From positions 62,001-126,000 of the forward strand of contig CALGJV010000007.1 in the NCBI GenBank assembly GCA_937928595.1: a stretch of DNA of 64,000 bases, read 5' to 3'. A model generated the notes under the pieces. The model made no database searches. It was not told the origin of the DNA and saw only the letters and a program-made list of their open reading frames with translations. The translations under genes and the position numbers were made by a program. Origin of the DNA: an uncultured Phycisphaerae bacterium (lineage in GTDB: Bacteria > Planctomycetota > Phycisphaerae > UBA1845 > Fen-1342). Position 1 is the first letter of the stretch, and the number at the start of each line of letters is the position of its first letter. Positions 44,354-52,626 of the stretch are shown here, one piece after another.

Positions 44354-44919
44354 GAGAGCCACCCTCCGCAGTAGTAGGTCAGCAGCACGCCGATCGTGCC
44401 CGCCGTGAGCGGCACGCCGTACGGCAGCAGCTGGCTCGTATCTCCGAAGGTGCGCGCGCCGCCGAACTCGCCGAAGGCGGTCTCGAAGCGCCGCATCTTG
44501 GTCATGATCGTCTGGAGATTGGTCAGGGCGTGGACCGTGCGGCCCGTCGTGTAGATCATCACGATCGCCGCCAGGCCGCCGAGCACGGCGCCCACCGCGA
44601 AGCTCACCAGCGTCAGCCACGGGCCGAGCCAGCAGCCGATCGCCGCCATCAGCTTCACGTCGCCCGCGCCCATGCCGTGCATGAGCCACGGGACGATCAG
44701 TACGCCGAACCCGACCAGCAGCCCCAGCAGGCCCCAACCGACTCCGCCGACTCCGTACTGGAACCAGCCGAAGTACGCGCCCTGTGCGGTCAGGCCGGCC
44801 ACGGCCAGCAGCGCGTTGAGCCAGTTCGGCACGCGGCGCTGCGCGTAGTCGATCCACGAGGCATAGAGAATGCCCGGAATCAGGGCGACCAGCGTGATTT
44901 CCCAGTACCCGAAGTTCAT
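44350..44919 (-). CDS. tadV: Prepilin peptidase TadV/CpaA
   Basis: A 189-residue A24-family aspartic protease with several membrane helices. The catalytic Asp residues are D24 (SWIDYAQRRVPN) and D87 in the GMGAGDVKLM motif. It cleaves and matures the Flp pilin. Compared with the shortest CpaA proteins it has an additional loop before the last helix. It lies 176 nt after flp, beyond a hairpin. Confidence 0.92.
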   Translation of the reverse strand: MNFGYWEITLVALIPGILYASWIDYAQRRVPNWLNALLAVAGLTAQGAYFGWFQYGVGGVGWGLLGLLVGFGVLIVPWLMHGMGAGDVKLMAAIGCWLGPWLTLVSFAVGAVLGGLAAIVMIYTTGRTVHALTNLQTIMTKMRRFETAFGEFGGARTFGDTSQLLPYGVPLTAGTIGVLLTYYCGGWLS

Positions 44920-45013
44920 CGCCTCAACCTCGCTGTCGCGCGTTTTTTTCGCGGTCCCTGCTACACCCGCGGACCACGATCCCCACGTAACATCGGACGT
45001 TCCGGGGGGTCAG

Positions 45014-45059
45014 GCGAGAAAGACAGGCGGCGGTCCCGCCAGCCGCGGTCCCGCCGCCA
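45014..45059 (-). terminator. Attenuating terminator between flp and the tad genes
   Basis: On the minus strand a GGCGGCGG / CCGCCGCC stem with internal GGGACC repeats is followed by TGTCTTTCTC. It begins 36 nt after the flp stop. Partial termination here would give high pilin and lower assembly-gene expression, a common arrangement in pilus operons. Confidence 0.55.
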
Positions 45060-45095
45060 ATCGCCTTCGTCTTCGAGACCCCGCGCTGCCGCGGA

Positions 45096-45287
45096 TCAGC
45101 CGCCGGCCTGCTGCGCCGCCAGGTTGTTGTTCACATCCTGGAAGATGCCGTTCACCGTGCGGCCCAGGACGCCGATCGCCACCAGGCAGATGACGATAAT
45201 CAGCGCCAGCATCACCGCGTATTCGGTCGCGGTCGGACCGTCCTCATTGACGAGGAACGCCTTCATTCGCGAAACCAGAGCCTTCAT
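45096..45287 (-). CDS. flp: Flp/Fap type IVb major pilin
   Basis: A 63-residue prepilin. The leader MKALVSRMKAFLVNEDG is cleaved after G17; the mature protein begins PTATEYAVMLALIIVICLV, with the essential Glu at mature position 5 (E22) and the adjacent Tyr of the Flp motif. The ATG follows AAAGGAA. It is the first gene of the minus-strand Tad locus and encodes the pilus subunit itself. Confidence 0.93.
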   Translation of the reverse strand: MKALVSRMKAFLVNEDGPTATEYAVMLALIIVICLVAIGVLGRTVNGIFQDVNNNLAAQQAGG

Positions 45288-45894
45288 GACCGTTCCTTTC
45301 CTTCTCTGCGAAACTTGGCGACCTGCGGCCGCCGGTGCATTTCCCGCTTCCCTGCGTCCCGCTGCGACTCCGTATGCATTCCGCTCCGGACAGACCGGGC
45401 CCGCGGCCCACGCCCTGCCCTCGGTTGAACCCGTCTGGATGCCTCTTGGGCATGCCCCGGACCGGCGGTCGCCGGTCGCGCTGCGGCCTCGACCAGGAGC
45501 CGAAACCGCGTACACCTGAAATGTCAGAAACGTCCGTTTGGGAAGCAAGTAAAAAGAGGCAAACTACATAAAATCCGCGCGAAATGCCGGCACAGTCGGG
45601 CCACCACGCCGTTTATCGGGTGGGGTCCGCGACAAACGCGCTCGCCGGACACAACACGGGCGACGCCCCGCCGCGGCCCATCGCCCCGGGCAATCCGCCC
45701 GTTGGGTCTCCCGGGGTGGCAGCGCCTTGAGGCGTCCCCCGCACGCGTGCCAGCCCCCGCCCGGCCAACGCCCGCACCCGGCGGCGCGCGAAACCGAAAG
45801 CTGGGAAGCGAGCCGCTGCCGTCCCCGGGACAGCCTGGGCGATCTTCCGTCGGCGGTGACCGGACGTGCGCCGCGCGAACCGCTGAACCCGCGC
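45288..45894. other. Long leader region upstream of the Flp/Tad locus
   Basis: About 600 bases without a credible gene between aroDE and flp. The part around 45520-45580 is notably AT-richer (minus strand TTTTATGTAGTTTGCCTC), as expected for a promoter region, but no clean -35/-10 or -24/-12 pair is visible. The rest is high-GC DNA with no recognisable motif. Confidence 0.4.
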
Positions 45895-47433
45895 TTATCG
45901 GTCGGCGACCGCCGCCCGCATCGCCGCGCGCGGCGCGGCTGTCCCATGCCATTGCTCGAACTGCGCCGCGGCCTGCTGAATGAACATCTCGAGGCCGTCA
46001 ACGACGATGCATCCGCGTGCCCGAGCGACGCGCAACAGGCGGGTTTCGCGCGGCCGATAAATCGTGTCCATGACGACCGCGTCACGCGGCACGTCCTCAT
46101 CGGCGAGCGGCGTGGTATCGATGTCCGGCCACAGTCCGACCGAGGTGCAGTTGACCAGCACGTCCGCGAGCGTCCGGCGCGCCTCCCACGGTCGCGCTTC
46201 GCAGCCGAACTCGCGCGCCAGCTCCGCCGCGCGGGCCGCGGTGCGGTTGAACACGGTCACGCGGCAGCCGAGGTCCACCAGCACGGCGACGACGGCGCGC
46301 GCCACGCCGCCGGCGCCGAGCACGCTCGCCGTCCGCCCACGCAGCCCCGCGACGCCGCCCGGCACGGCCGCGTCGAGCGCTGCCCGCACACCCTGCGCGT
46401 CGGTGTTGTCGCCGCACCACGTCGCCGCGGCGGGATCGTGCGTCAGCGTGTTCACCGCCCGGCACCGGGCGGCCGTGGGGCTGAGGATGCCCGCCCCGCC
46501 CGCCAGCCAGGCGTGCGCGTGCTCTTTGTGCGGCAGCGTGACGCTCAGCCCCCGCACGTCCAGCGCCGCGTCCCGGGCCGCCGCCATGAACGCCTGCCAG
46601 CGCTCGGCGTCCGGTCCGACCGGCAGCGGCACGTACACCCCCGCCCGCCCGGTCGCCGCGAGCGCCGCGTTGTGGATGCGGGGGCTGAGCGAATGACGCA
46701 CCGGCCAGCCGGCCACGCCGAACAACGGCGTGTCGGGGCCCACGGCGTCCCAGCGGAGCAGCGTGCGAAGGTCCGATAGCGTTGGTTGCCCCGGCGCGGA
46801 CGCGCGTCCCTCCGCGAGGCTCGCGAACGTCAGAAACGCGTTGAACTTGCGGGCCAGGACGCGCGTCACCAGTCCGGCCTCGCCCATCGCCAGCGCGATC
46901 AGCCGCTCGGGATGCGGAGCCCGCGCCAGCGCCGCCGCCACGCGCAGTGCGTCGGTCGCGTCGCGCGCCGTGAACACCGCCTTGTGCACGTCCGCCGGGA
47001 TCTCGCGCAGCGTGCGCAGCGCGGCCGCGACATCCGCCGGCGTGTCTTCCAGATCATGCTGCGAGATGATGAGTCGCGGGACTCCGCCCGCCCGCGCCGC
47101 GGCCCACCGGCGCACGGGCTCCGCGGCCCGCCAGGTCGCGGCCTCCACGTCCACATAGTCCGGCGCGAGCGCCGCCAGCCGGAGCAGCAGGCCGATGCGC
47201 GCGCGCTCCTCACCGGTCCACGCGCCGCCTTCGGACTTCGAGCGCACGGTCAGCAGGACGGGCAGCACCCGCGGGGCGCGCAGCGCCGCCTCGACCGCGG
47301 GCACGTCGCCGATGCAGTCCACCCGCAGCTCCACGAGGTCGGCGCCGCCGGCGGCCGCGGCCGCCATCTGGGCCGCCGGCGGCGGCTGGGCCGACGTGAG
47401 CGGGACGGCCAGGCGTGTGCGGGGCGGGATCAT
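45895..47433 (-). CDS. aroDE: Bifunctional 3-dehydroquinate dehydratase / shikimate dehydrogenase (AroDE)
   Basis: A 512-residue fusion for two shikimate-pathway steps. Residues 1-~225 are a type I dehydroquinase: 'ADLVELRVDCIG', 'ISQHDLEDTP' (catalytic His) and 'HKAVFTARD' (Schiff-base Lys). Residues ~235-512 are a shikimate dehydrogenase: 'VRHSLSPRIHNAALAA', 'VTLPHKEHA' (catalytic Lys), 'GDNTDAQG' and 'SVLGAGGVARAVV' (NADP site). Such fusions occur in plants and some bacteria, including chlamydiae and planctomycetes. It follows the REC-XRE regulator gene by 15 nt. Confidence 0.93.
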   Translation of the reverse strand: MIPPRTRLAVPLTSAQPPPAAQMAAAAAGGADLVELRVDCIGDVPAVEAALRAPRVLPVLLTVRSKSEGGAWTGEERARIGLLLRLAALAPDYVDVEAATWRAAEPVRRWAAARAGGVPRLIISQHDLEDTPADVAAALRTLREIPADVHKAVFTARDATDALRVAAALARAPHPERLIALAMGEAGLVTRVLARKFNAFLTFASLAEGRASAPGQPTLSDLRTLLRWDAVGPDTPLFGVAGWPVRHSLSPRIHNAALAATGRAGVYVPLPVGPDAERWQAFMAAARDAALDVRGLSVTLPHKEHAHAWLAGGAGILSPTAARCRAVNTLTHDPAAATWCGDNTDAQGVRAALDAAVPGGVAGLRGRTASVLGAGGVARAVVAVLVDLGCRVTVFNRTAARAAELAREFGCEARPWEARRTLADVLVNCTSVGLWPDIDTTPLADEDVPRDAVVMDTIYRPRETRLLRVARARGCIVVDGLEMFIQQAAAQFEQWHGTAAPRAAMRAAVADR

Positions 47434-47448
47434 GGGGCTCCGCGGGGG

Positions 47449-48054
47449 CTATAGGTCGGCCAGGATCCGGTCGGGCGTCGTGTCCAGCGCGGCGCAGAGG
47501 CGCGCGAGCGTCCACGTCGACGTCGCGGTCTTGCCCAGTTCGATCTGTGAGACCTGCGCCGCGGTGAGGCCGCACTGCGCCGCCACCTGCTGGAGTGTGC
47601 GCTGCGCCTGCACCCGGGCGGCACGGACGCGAGCCCCCAGTCGGCGGTTGTATTCGTCCTCGTTGCGCACGGCGGCCCCCAGCACCGCGAGCTGTCGGTG
47701 CAGCGCTTCGCGCAGCGCCGGCTCGCGGATGGGTTTCTCCAACAGGTCCACGGCGCCCGCCCGCATGGCCGCGACGACCTGCGGCACGTCCGGAAAAGCG
47801 GCCAGCGCGATGAGGCGCATCTCCGGCGCGACCTGCCGCAGCTCGGCGATGACCTCGGCGCCGTCGCGATCGGCCAGACGCAGGTCCACCAGCCCCACGC
47901 GGCACGGCGCCCGCGCCACGTGCGCGAGGGCCGCAGCGGGTTCGGGGAACGTCACCACGTCGAGCGCGTCGGCGCGCAGCCAGCCGCCCACCCGGCGGCA
48001 GACGTCGGGGTCGTCGTCGATCAGCAGCACGCGCACGGACAGGACGCGAACCAT
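47449..48054 (-). CDS. Response regulator with receiver and XRE-type HTH output
   Basis: A 201-residue protein. The receiver has acidic pocket D13-D15 (LLIDDDPD), phospho-acceptor D57 (LVDLRLAD) and K107 (LLEKPI). The C-terminus (~140-200) is a lambda-repressor-like HTH: 'RTLQQVAAQCGLTAAQVSQIELGKTATSTWTL'. Receiver plus XRE is an uncommon pairing. It is upstream of and almost adjacent to aroDE. A perfect GC palindrome sits just upstream and may be its own operator. The start may be leaderless: CAGAAT lies 7 nt before the ATG and no ribosome site is seen. No kinase is nearby. Confidence 0.85.
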   Translation of the reverse strand: MVRVLSVRVLLIDDDPDVCRRVGGWLRADALDVVTFPEPAAALAHVARAPCRVGLVDLRLADRDGAEVIAELRQVAPEMRLIALAAFPDVPQVVAAMRAGAVDLLEKPIREPALREALHRQLAVLGAAVRNEDEYNRRLGARVRAARVQAQRTLQQVAAQCGLTAAQVSQIELGKTATSTWTLARLCAALDTTPDRILADL

Positions 48055-48073
48055 CGGCGGTATTCTGGCCCCG

Positions 48074-48099
48074 CCCGGCGGCTTTTCCCAGCCGCCGGG
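48074..48099. promoter_or_regulatory. Perfect palindrome upstream of the REC-XRE regulator
   Basis: CCCGGCGGCT-TTTCCC-AGCCGCCGGG, a perfect 10-bp inverted repeat, is located 20-45 nt before the regulator's start, where a -35 region would be expected. It is a candidate operator for autoregulation. Confidence 0.4.
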
Positions 48100-48278
48100 C
48101 CGCGGGCGGCCGCGGGAGCCACCGCCGGTGGGGCACCGCTGTATGAACTTGTGCGGCCGCGTCGAATCCGGTCGGGCGGCACTGGACACCGCCGCCGCGT
48201 ATCATCAATTGTCGATGCGGAGGGGGCGGCGGCCGGCGCCCGAGAGCGGCCGCTCCGCCCCGGTGGAGGTCTGGGCTC

Positions 48279-49400
48279 ATGCGCGCGACCACTCGCTCGT
48301 GGATGTTGATGTCTGTTCTGCTGGCCGCCGGGACGGCCCTGGCTCAGCCGCGCGAAGGGCGCGGTCCGGGCCGCGGCGGCGAGGAAGTCTTCCTGTTCAA
48401 CGATCGGATCATCGACCTGATGATCGACCGGATCGCGGACGACCTGGGGAAGCAGTACAAGTTCGACGAGGAGCAGCTCCTCAATACGCGCGACTCCCTC
48501 AAGTCCCGCTTTCCCCAATGGCTCAAGGACAACCGGGCCGAGCTGATCGCGCTCGCCAACCAGTGGACCGAGACGATGTTCGCGGCCGACCCGCCGACCG
48601 CGGAGGAGATGGCCGCCTGGTCGCAGCGGGCGCTGCCGCTGCTCCAGCAGTTCGACGAGCTGGTGAAGGAAACCACCGAGGAGATGCGGACGTACATGAC
48701 CGACGAGCAGCAGACGCAGCTCGACGGCGAACTGGCGGCGTACGGCATGGCGATGGGGTACATGCACAAGCGCCTGGGCGAGTGGAGCGCGGGCAACTAC
48801 GACTGGGAAACGGAGTGGCCGCGGAGCGACGCCTTCCGGCAGAACCAGCGCAAACGGGATCGGGAGCTCGAGCAGAAAATGAACGAGGCCCGCCGGCAGG
48901 CCATCGGCGCGGAAGCGGCCACGCCGCCGCCCGCCGGCGGAGGGCCGGAGACGCCGGGCGCCAAACCCGATGCGCCCCGGCCGGCGGCGGCCCCGGCCAA
49001 GACCGACAACAAGGACGACTACGAGGCATACACGACGAACTTCATCAAGCGCTACAAGCTCGACGAGGCGCAGCAGGGGCAGGCCTGGAAGATCTGCCAC
49101 GCGCTCCAGGAGACGCGCGACAAGTACCTGAGCAAGAGCCTCGCGAAGATCAACGACCTCCACGAGCGGCTGGCCAAGGTCAAGACCGAAGAGGACCGCG
49201 AGAAGATCAGCGCCGAGTACCGCCGGCTGACGCAGCCGCTCGACCGCTACTTCAACCAGCTCAAGGACAAGCTCGACAAGATCCCCACCGGTAAGCAGCG
49301 CGCCGAGGCCGCCCGGTCGACGATGTCGGCGGAGCTGAAACCCAAGGACAAGCCGGCGCCCGCGGAGTCAGCGCCCGCCAAGGGGCCGGACAAGCCGTAG
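48279..49400 (+). CDS. Secreted helical protein of unknown function
   Basis: A 373-residue exported protein: signal peptide (WMLMSVLLAAGTALAQ), a helical charged domain (~35-195), a Pro/Ala-rich linker (~205-240) and a second helical domain (~245-330), e.g. 'YKLDEAQQGQAWKICHALQETRDKYL'. The tail is Lys/Pro/Ala-rich. Both helical parts resemble Spy/periplasmic-helix-type folds in composition only. GGAGGT precedes the ATG. There are no catalytic motifs. Confidence 0.72.
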   Translation: MRATTRSWMLMSVLLAAGTALAQPREGRGPGRGGEEVFLFNDRIIDLMIDRIADDLGKQYKFDEEQLLNTRDSLKSRFPQWLKDNRAELIALANQWTETMFAADPPTAEEMAAWSQRALPLLQQFDELVKETTEEMRTYMTDEQQTQLDGELAAYGMAMGYMHKRLGEWSAGNYDWETEWPRSDAFRQNQRKRDRELEQKMNEARRQAIGAEAATPPPAGGGPETPGAKPDAPRPAAAPAKTDNKDDYEAYTTNFIKRYKLDEAQQGQAWKICHALQETRDKYLSKSLAKINDLHERLAKVKTEEDREKISAEYRRLTQPLDRYFNQLKDKLDKIPTGKQRAEAARSTMSAELKPKDKPAPAESAPAKGPDKP

Positions 49401-49417
49401 CGGCCGGCCCCGGCGCG

Positions 49418-49458
49418 AAAAAAAGAGAGGATCCGAGCTCGCCGTCACTCGGACCCTC
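49418..49458 (-). terminator. Strong intrinsic terminator on the minus strand
   Basis: Read on the minus strand, GAGGGTCCGAG and CTCGGATCCTC form an 11-bp stem with one G-U pair and a 10-nt loop, followed by TCTTTTTTT. On the plus strand the same stem has an A-C mismatch and no U-tract, so the polarity is minus. No minus-strand gene ends here, which implies an unannotated minus transcript. Confidence 0.65.
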
Positions 49459-49517
49459 CAAGCGGCTGTCCGCCCGGTCGGGCGGAGACCCACAGCCTTG
49501 CTGGAGGTATCGGCGAG
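49438..49517 (-). ncRNA. Candidate rod-shaped RNA overlapping a minus-strand terminator
   Basis: Nested complementary segments form an 80-nt rod: CTCGCCG/CGGCGAG, CCTCC/GGAGG, GGCTGT/ACAGCC and TCCGCCCG/CGGGCGGA. The outer two arms share bases with the adjacent minus-strand terminator stem, so the two folds exclude each other, as in attenuators. There is no recognised RNA family. It could instead be part of the 5' leader of a plus-strand transcript, but the downstream promoter at 49704 argues against that. Confidence 0.4.
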
Positions 49518-49703
49518 GGGGCCGGGCAGTTGAGTACAACTCGGTCGAGGGCGGGGGCCCCGGCCGGTGCCCGCCTGCCGATTCCCTTTCGGACCCGGGG
49601 GCCCGCGGGCGACCGATCATTCGCGCGGCACGGCCGCGAAGCGCGTGGGCATGGCGGCTCGGCCTCCAGTGTCTGATAACCCCTGCGACCGTGGCCCGCC
49701 TTG

Positions 49704-49732
49704 TTGACTTTTGCGGCCGCCAGTTCTACCTT
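49704..49732 (+). promoter_or_regulatory. Sigma-70-type promoter for the membrane glycosyltransferase
   Basis: TTGACT, 17-base spacer, TACCTT. The predicted start of transcription (~49739) lies downstream of a possible TTG start at 49701, which decides in favour of the TTG start at 49809 for the glycosyltransferase. Confidence 0.6.
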
Positions 49733-49808
49733 CTCGCGCACCTGGCGCGGGTTTCGCGACGGCGACGGCCGTTTTTGGCAGTCCAGGACGCGAGCGAGGC
49801 GGCTTCCG

Positions 49809-51407
49809 TTGCATCTGGCCATCGATATCTTCTGCCTGATTTTGTTTTTTTTCCTCGTCGCGCTGCCGAGCCTGTACGGTTTCCACCTGTACATGCTCAT
49901 GCTGCTTGCCCATCGGCGGCGCGGGGCCGTGCCGGCCGCCCAACGGGCGGTGATCGAGCGCTACCAGCGCGAGACGCCGGAGGACGCCTGGCCGCTGGTG
50001 ACCACCCAGATTCCGCTTTACAACGAGCTGTCCGTGGCGCGGCGCGTGATCGAGGCGGCGGCGCGGATGGACTACCCCGCCGGTCGGCACGAGGTGCAGG
50101 TGCTGGACGACAGCACCGACGGCACCCGTGCGGAGGTGGACCAGGTGGTGTCGGAGCTGCGCGCTCGCGGCTACGACGTCCGCGTGGTCCGGCGGCCCGA
50201 GCGGACGCACTACAAGGCGGGCGCGCTGGCGCACGGCCTCCAGACCGCCCGGGGCGAGTTCGTGGCCATCTTCGATGCTGATTTCGTGCCCGAGCCGCAG
50301 TTCCTGCGGCGGCTCATCCCGCTGATCGCGACCCGCCCGGACGCCTGCGTCGTCCAGGGCCGCTGGGCGCACCTGAACGCGGACGAAACGTGGGTGACGG
50401 AGGCCCTCTCACTCGGTCTGGACCTGCACTTCGCCATTGAGCAGCCGGCCCGCAACTGGAACGGCCTGCTGATGAACTTCAACGGCACCGGCGGCATCTG
50501 GCGGAAGGCCGCCATCGAGGATCCGCGCGTCGGCGGCTGGAGCGGCGACACGATCACCGAAGACCTCGACCTCTCGTACCGGGCGCAGTTGGCCGGCTGG
50601 AAGATGATCTACTGCCTCGACGAGGCCTGTCCGGCCGAGATTCCCAGCGACGTCAACGCGCTCAAGACCCAGCAGCGGCGCTGGGCGACCGGGACCATCC
50701 AGACGGCCCGCAAGGTCCTGCCGCACCTGTGGCGCTCGAACCTCACCTGGGCCCAGAAGGCCCAGGCCTGCATCCACCTGACACAGTACGCGATCTCGAT
50801 CCCGATGGTGCTGGTGGCGCTGTGCGGGCGTTGGCTGCCGCTGGTTCTGTCGGAGCAGACCTGGCCCGAATGGCTTCAGTGGATTTCGGGGGTGTTTCTG
50901 CTCGCGGCGCTGGCGCCCTGCGTCGCCTACATCTACGCCCGCCACACGATTGGCGGCGGCATCCCCGGACCGCTGCGGATCATCAAGCTCATCCTCCTCG
51001 GACTGGGGCTGTGCCTGAACAACGCCACCGCCGTCCTGGCGGGCCTCGTCCAGCGGGGCGGTGAGTTCGTGCGCACGCCGAAGTCCGGAAGCACCGGGCG
51101 GCGGACGCGACCGGCCGTGTACACCAGCCTCCGGTCCAACCTCTGGATCGCCGAACTGGTCCTGGCCGGCGTGTGCCTCGCGCAGTGGTACGCGTTCCTC
51201 CCGATCGACGGCCTCTTCGGCGGGCTGTTCCTGCTCCTGTACGCCGTCGGCCTGTTCCTGATGGGCTGGGGCTCGCGGCCGCGCGGCGCTCGGTCGCCGG
51301 TCCGTCCCGCGGATCGCCGCGTGGTTCTGACGGGTGGACGACCGGCAGCGCCGCCGACCGGCCCCCGGCCGGAACCTCTGCACGCCTCGACGCCGGTGCT
51401 GGACTAG
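49809..51407 (+). CDS. Membrane-bound processive-type family 2 glycosyltransferase
   Basis: A ~532-residue inner-membrane GT2 of the cellulose-synthase-like/BcsA-BcsQ-independent kind. An N-terminal helix (AIDIFCLILFFFLVALPSL) is followed by the catalytic domain with 'LDDSTDGT' (D), 'AIFDADFVPEP' (DXD), 'TEDLDLSYR' (TED) and 'QQRRWATG' (QxxRW). Four or five C-terminal helices follow. It resembles enzymes making beta-glucan or glycolipid products; the polymer is unknown. The TTG start has GAGGCGG upstream and follows the promoter. There is no PilZ domain or partner gene adjacent. The C-terminal ~40 residues are Pro/Arg-rich. Confidence 0.85.
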   Translation: MHLAIDIFCLILFFFLVALPSLYGFHLYMLMLLAHRRRGAVPAAQRAVIERYQRETPEDAWPLVTTQIPLYNELSVARRVIEAAARMDYPAGRHEVQVLDDSTDGTRAEVDQVVSELRARGYDVRVVRRPERTHYKAGALAHGLQTARGEFVAIFDADFVPEPQFLRRLIPLIATRPDACVVQGRWAHLNADETWVTEALSLGLDLHFAIEQPARNWNGLLMNFNGTGGIWRKAAIEDPRVGGWSGDTITEDLDLSYRAQLAGWKMIYCLDEACPAEIPSDVNALKTQQRRWATGTIQTARKVLPHLWRSNLTWAQKAQACIHLTQYAISIPMVLVALCGRWLPLVLSEQTWPEWLQWISGVFLLAALAPCVAYIYARHTIGGGIPGPLRIIKLILLGLGLCLNNATAVLAGLVQRGGEFVRTPKSGSTGRRTRPAVYTSLRSNLWIAELVLAGVCLAQWYAFLPIDGLFGGLFLLLYAVGLFLMGWGSRPRGARSPVRPADRRVVLTGGRPAAPPTGPRPEPLHASTPVLD

Positions 51408-51532
51408 CGGGCGAAGCGCCGCCCCCGGGCGACGCGGGTTTCCAACCCGACCGCCGGCGCCCGGCACTGGCGGGGGGGGACGGCCGCCTCGGGGACCCAC
51501 GGAGCACGCTCCCCGCGCGGGGCCGGTCGTTC

Positions 51533-51561
51533 TTGACGCTCCCGGCGGCGGCCGGTACGGT
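51533..51561 (+). promoter_or_regulatory. Sigma-70-type promoter for the etf-acyl-CoA dehydrogenase operon
   Basis: TTGACG, 17-base spacer, TACGGT; about 45 nt before the GTG start of etfB. Confidence 0.65.
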
Positions 51562-51606
51562 GCCTCATTCATCCCCGTTGCTGGCTGAGAGAGCGGAGTT
51601 TCGAGC

Positions 51607-52521
51607 GTGTCTTACCACAGCGTGGTCTGCGTCAAGCAGGTGCCGGACACCGCGCACATCACCGGCGAGGCCATGAAGGCCGACGGCACGGTCAACCGCG
51701 CCGCCCTGCCGACGATCTTCAACCCCGAGGACCTGCACGCGCTCGAGGTCGCCCTCGAAGTCCGCGAGCGCTTCGGCGGCACGGTCACCGCGCTCACCAT
51801 GGGCCCGCCCAAGGCCGCCGACGTGCTGCGCGACTGCCTCTTTCGCGGCGCCGACCGGGCCGTGCTGGTGACGGACCGCCGCGCCGCCGCCAGCGACACG
51901 CTCGCGACCAGCTACATCCTGAGCCGGGCCGTGCGAACCCTGGGGTCCGTGGACTTCGTATTCTGCGGCCGTCAGGCCATCGACGGCGACACCGCCCAGG
52001 TGGGGCCGCAGCTCGCGGAGAAGCTCGGCTTCCCGCAAGTGACCTATCTGCAGCAGTTCATCGACCTCCGCGACCGCACCGCCCGCCTGCGCCGCAACGT
52101 CGGCAACGGCTGGGAAATCGTGGACGTGCGCCTGCCCGTGCTGATCACCGTGCTGGACGCCGCCGGCGAGCCCCGCCCGCCGGCCGCGCGGCGCGTCATG
52201 CAGTACAAGCGCGCCCGCGTGCGGGCCGAGCTCGAAGCCGAGGTGAAGGCGGAGCGGCCGAGTGCGGCCGGGACGGAGCTGGAGGCCGAGGTGGAGCGCC
52301 GCGCCGAGGCGCTGCGGGCCCGCGGGCTGATGCTGGAGCAGTGGAGCCTCGATGACATCCGGGCGGATCCGGCGTGGTGCGGCCTGGCCGGCTCGCCGAC
52401 GAAGGTCCACCGCGTGCAGTCGATCGTGCTGACCAAGAGCGGGTACACGGAGATCCCGCCGACGGAGGAGGGCATCCGCCGGCTGATCCGCGAGCTCGTG
52501 GTGGACCACACGCTGGGTTGA
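51607..52521 (+). CDS. etfB: Electron transfer flavoprotein beta subunit
   Basis: A 304-residue EtfB. 'VVCVKQVPDT' opens the protein, 'FCGRQAIDGDTAQVGPQLAEKLGFPQVTYLQ' is the conserved nucleotide-binding/GRQxxDGDTaqvGP region, and 'GLAGSPTKVHRV' lies near the C-terminus. It forms a heterodimer with EtfA binding FAD and AMP (or a second FAD in bifurcating forms). A charged insertion (~200-235, Ala/Glu-rich) is present. The start is GTG. It precedes etfA and an acyl-CoA dehydrogenase in one plus-strand unit. Confidence 0.93.
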   Translation: MSYHSVVCVKQVPDTAHITGEAMKADGTVNRAALPTIFNPEDLHALEVALEVRERFGGTVTALTMGPPKAADVLRDCLFRGADRAVLVTDRRAAASDTLATSYILSRAVRTLGSVDFVFCGRQAIDGDTAQVGPQLAEKLGFPQVTYLQQFIDLRDRTARLRRNVGNGWEIVDVRLPVLITVLDAAGEPRPPAARRVMQYKRARVRAELEAEVKAERPSAAGTELEAEVERRAEALRARGLMLEQWSLDDIRADPAWCGLAGSPTKVHRVQSIVLTKSGYTEIPPTEEGIRRLIRELVVDHTLG

Positions 52522-52626
52522 GCGGCGGCGCACCGCGCAAACGCCGCGCGTCGCGTCGGGGACGCGCGGCGGGCGCCGGCGTCGCCCGGACGTTTCGCGT
52601 TCCGGTTGGTTCGTGCTGGAGTGGAA

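Noticed and set aside
43940-44857. A 305-codon minus-strand frame ending in TadE
   Set aside because: Only the last 137 codons are TadE; the rest overlaps tadV in another phase. A GTG with GGAGGG marks the real start.
49401-49560. Cyclic-di-GMP (GEMM) riboswitch upstream of the glycosyltransferase
   Set aside because: The stems suggested a leader riboswitch, but the conserved GEMM nucleotides are absent and the promoter lies downstream of the structure.
49701-49808. N-terminal extension of the membrane glycosyltransferase to a TTG at 49701
   Set aside because: The promoter TTGACT-N17-TACCTT at 49704-49732 would place transcription start after this codon, and no ribosome site precedes it.
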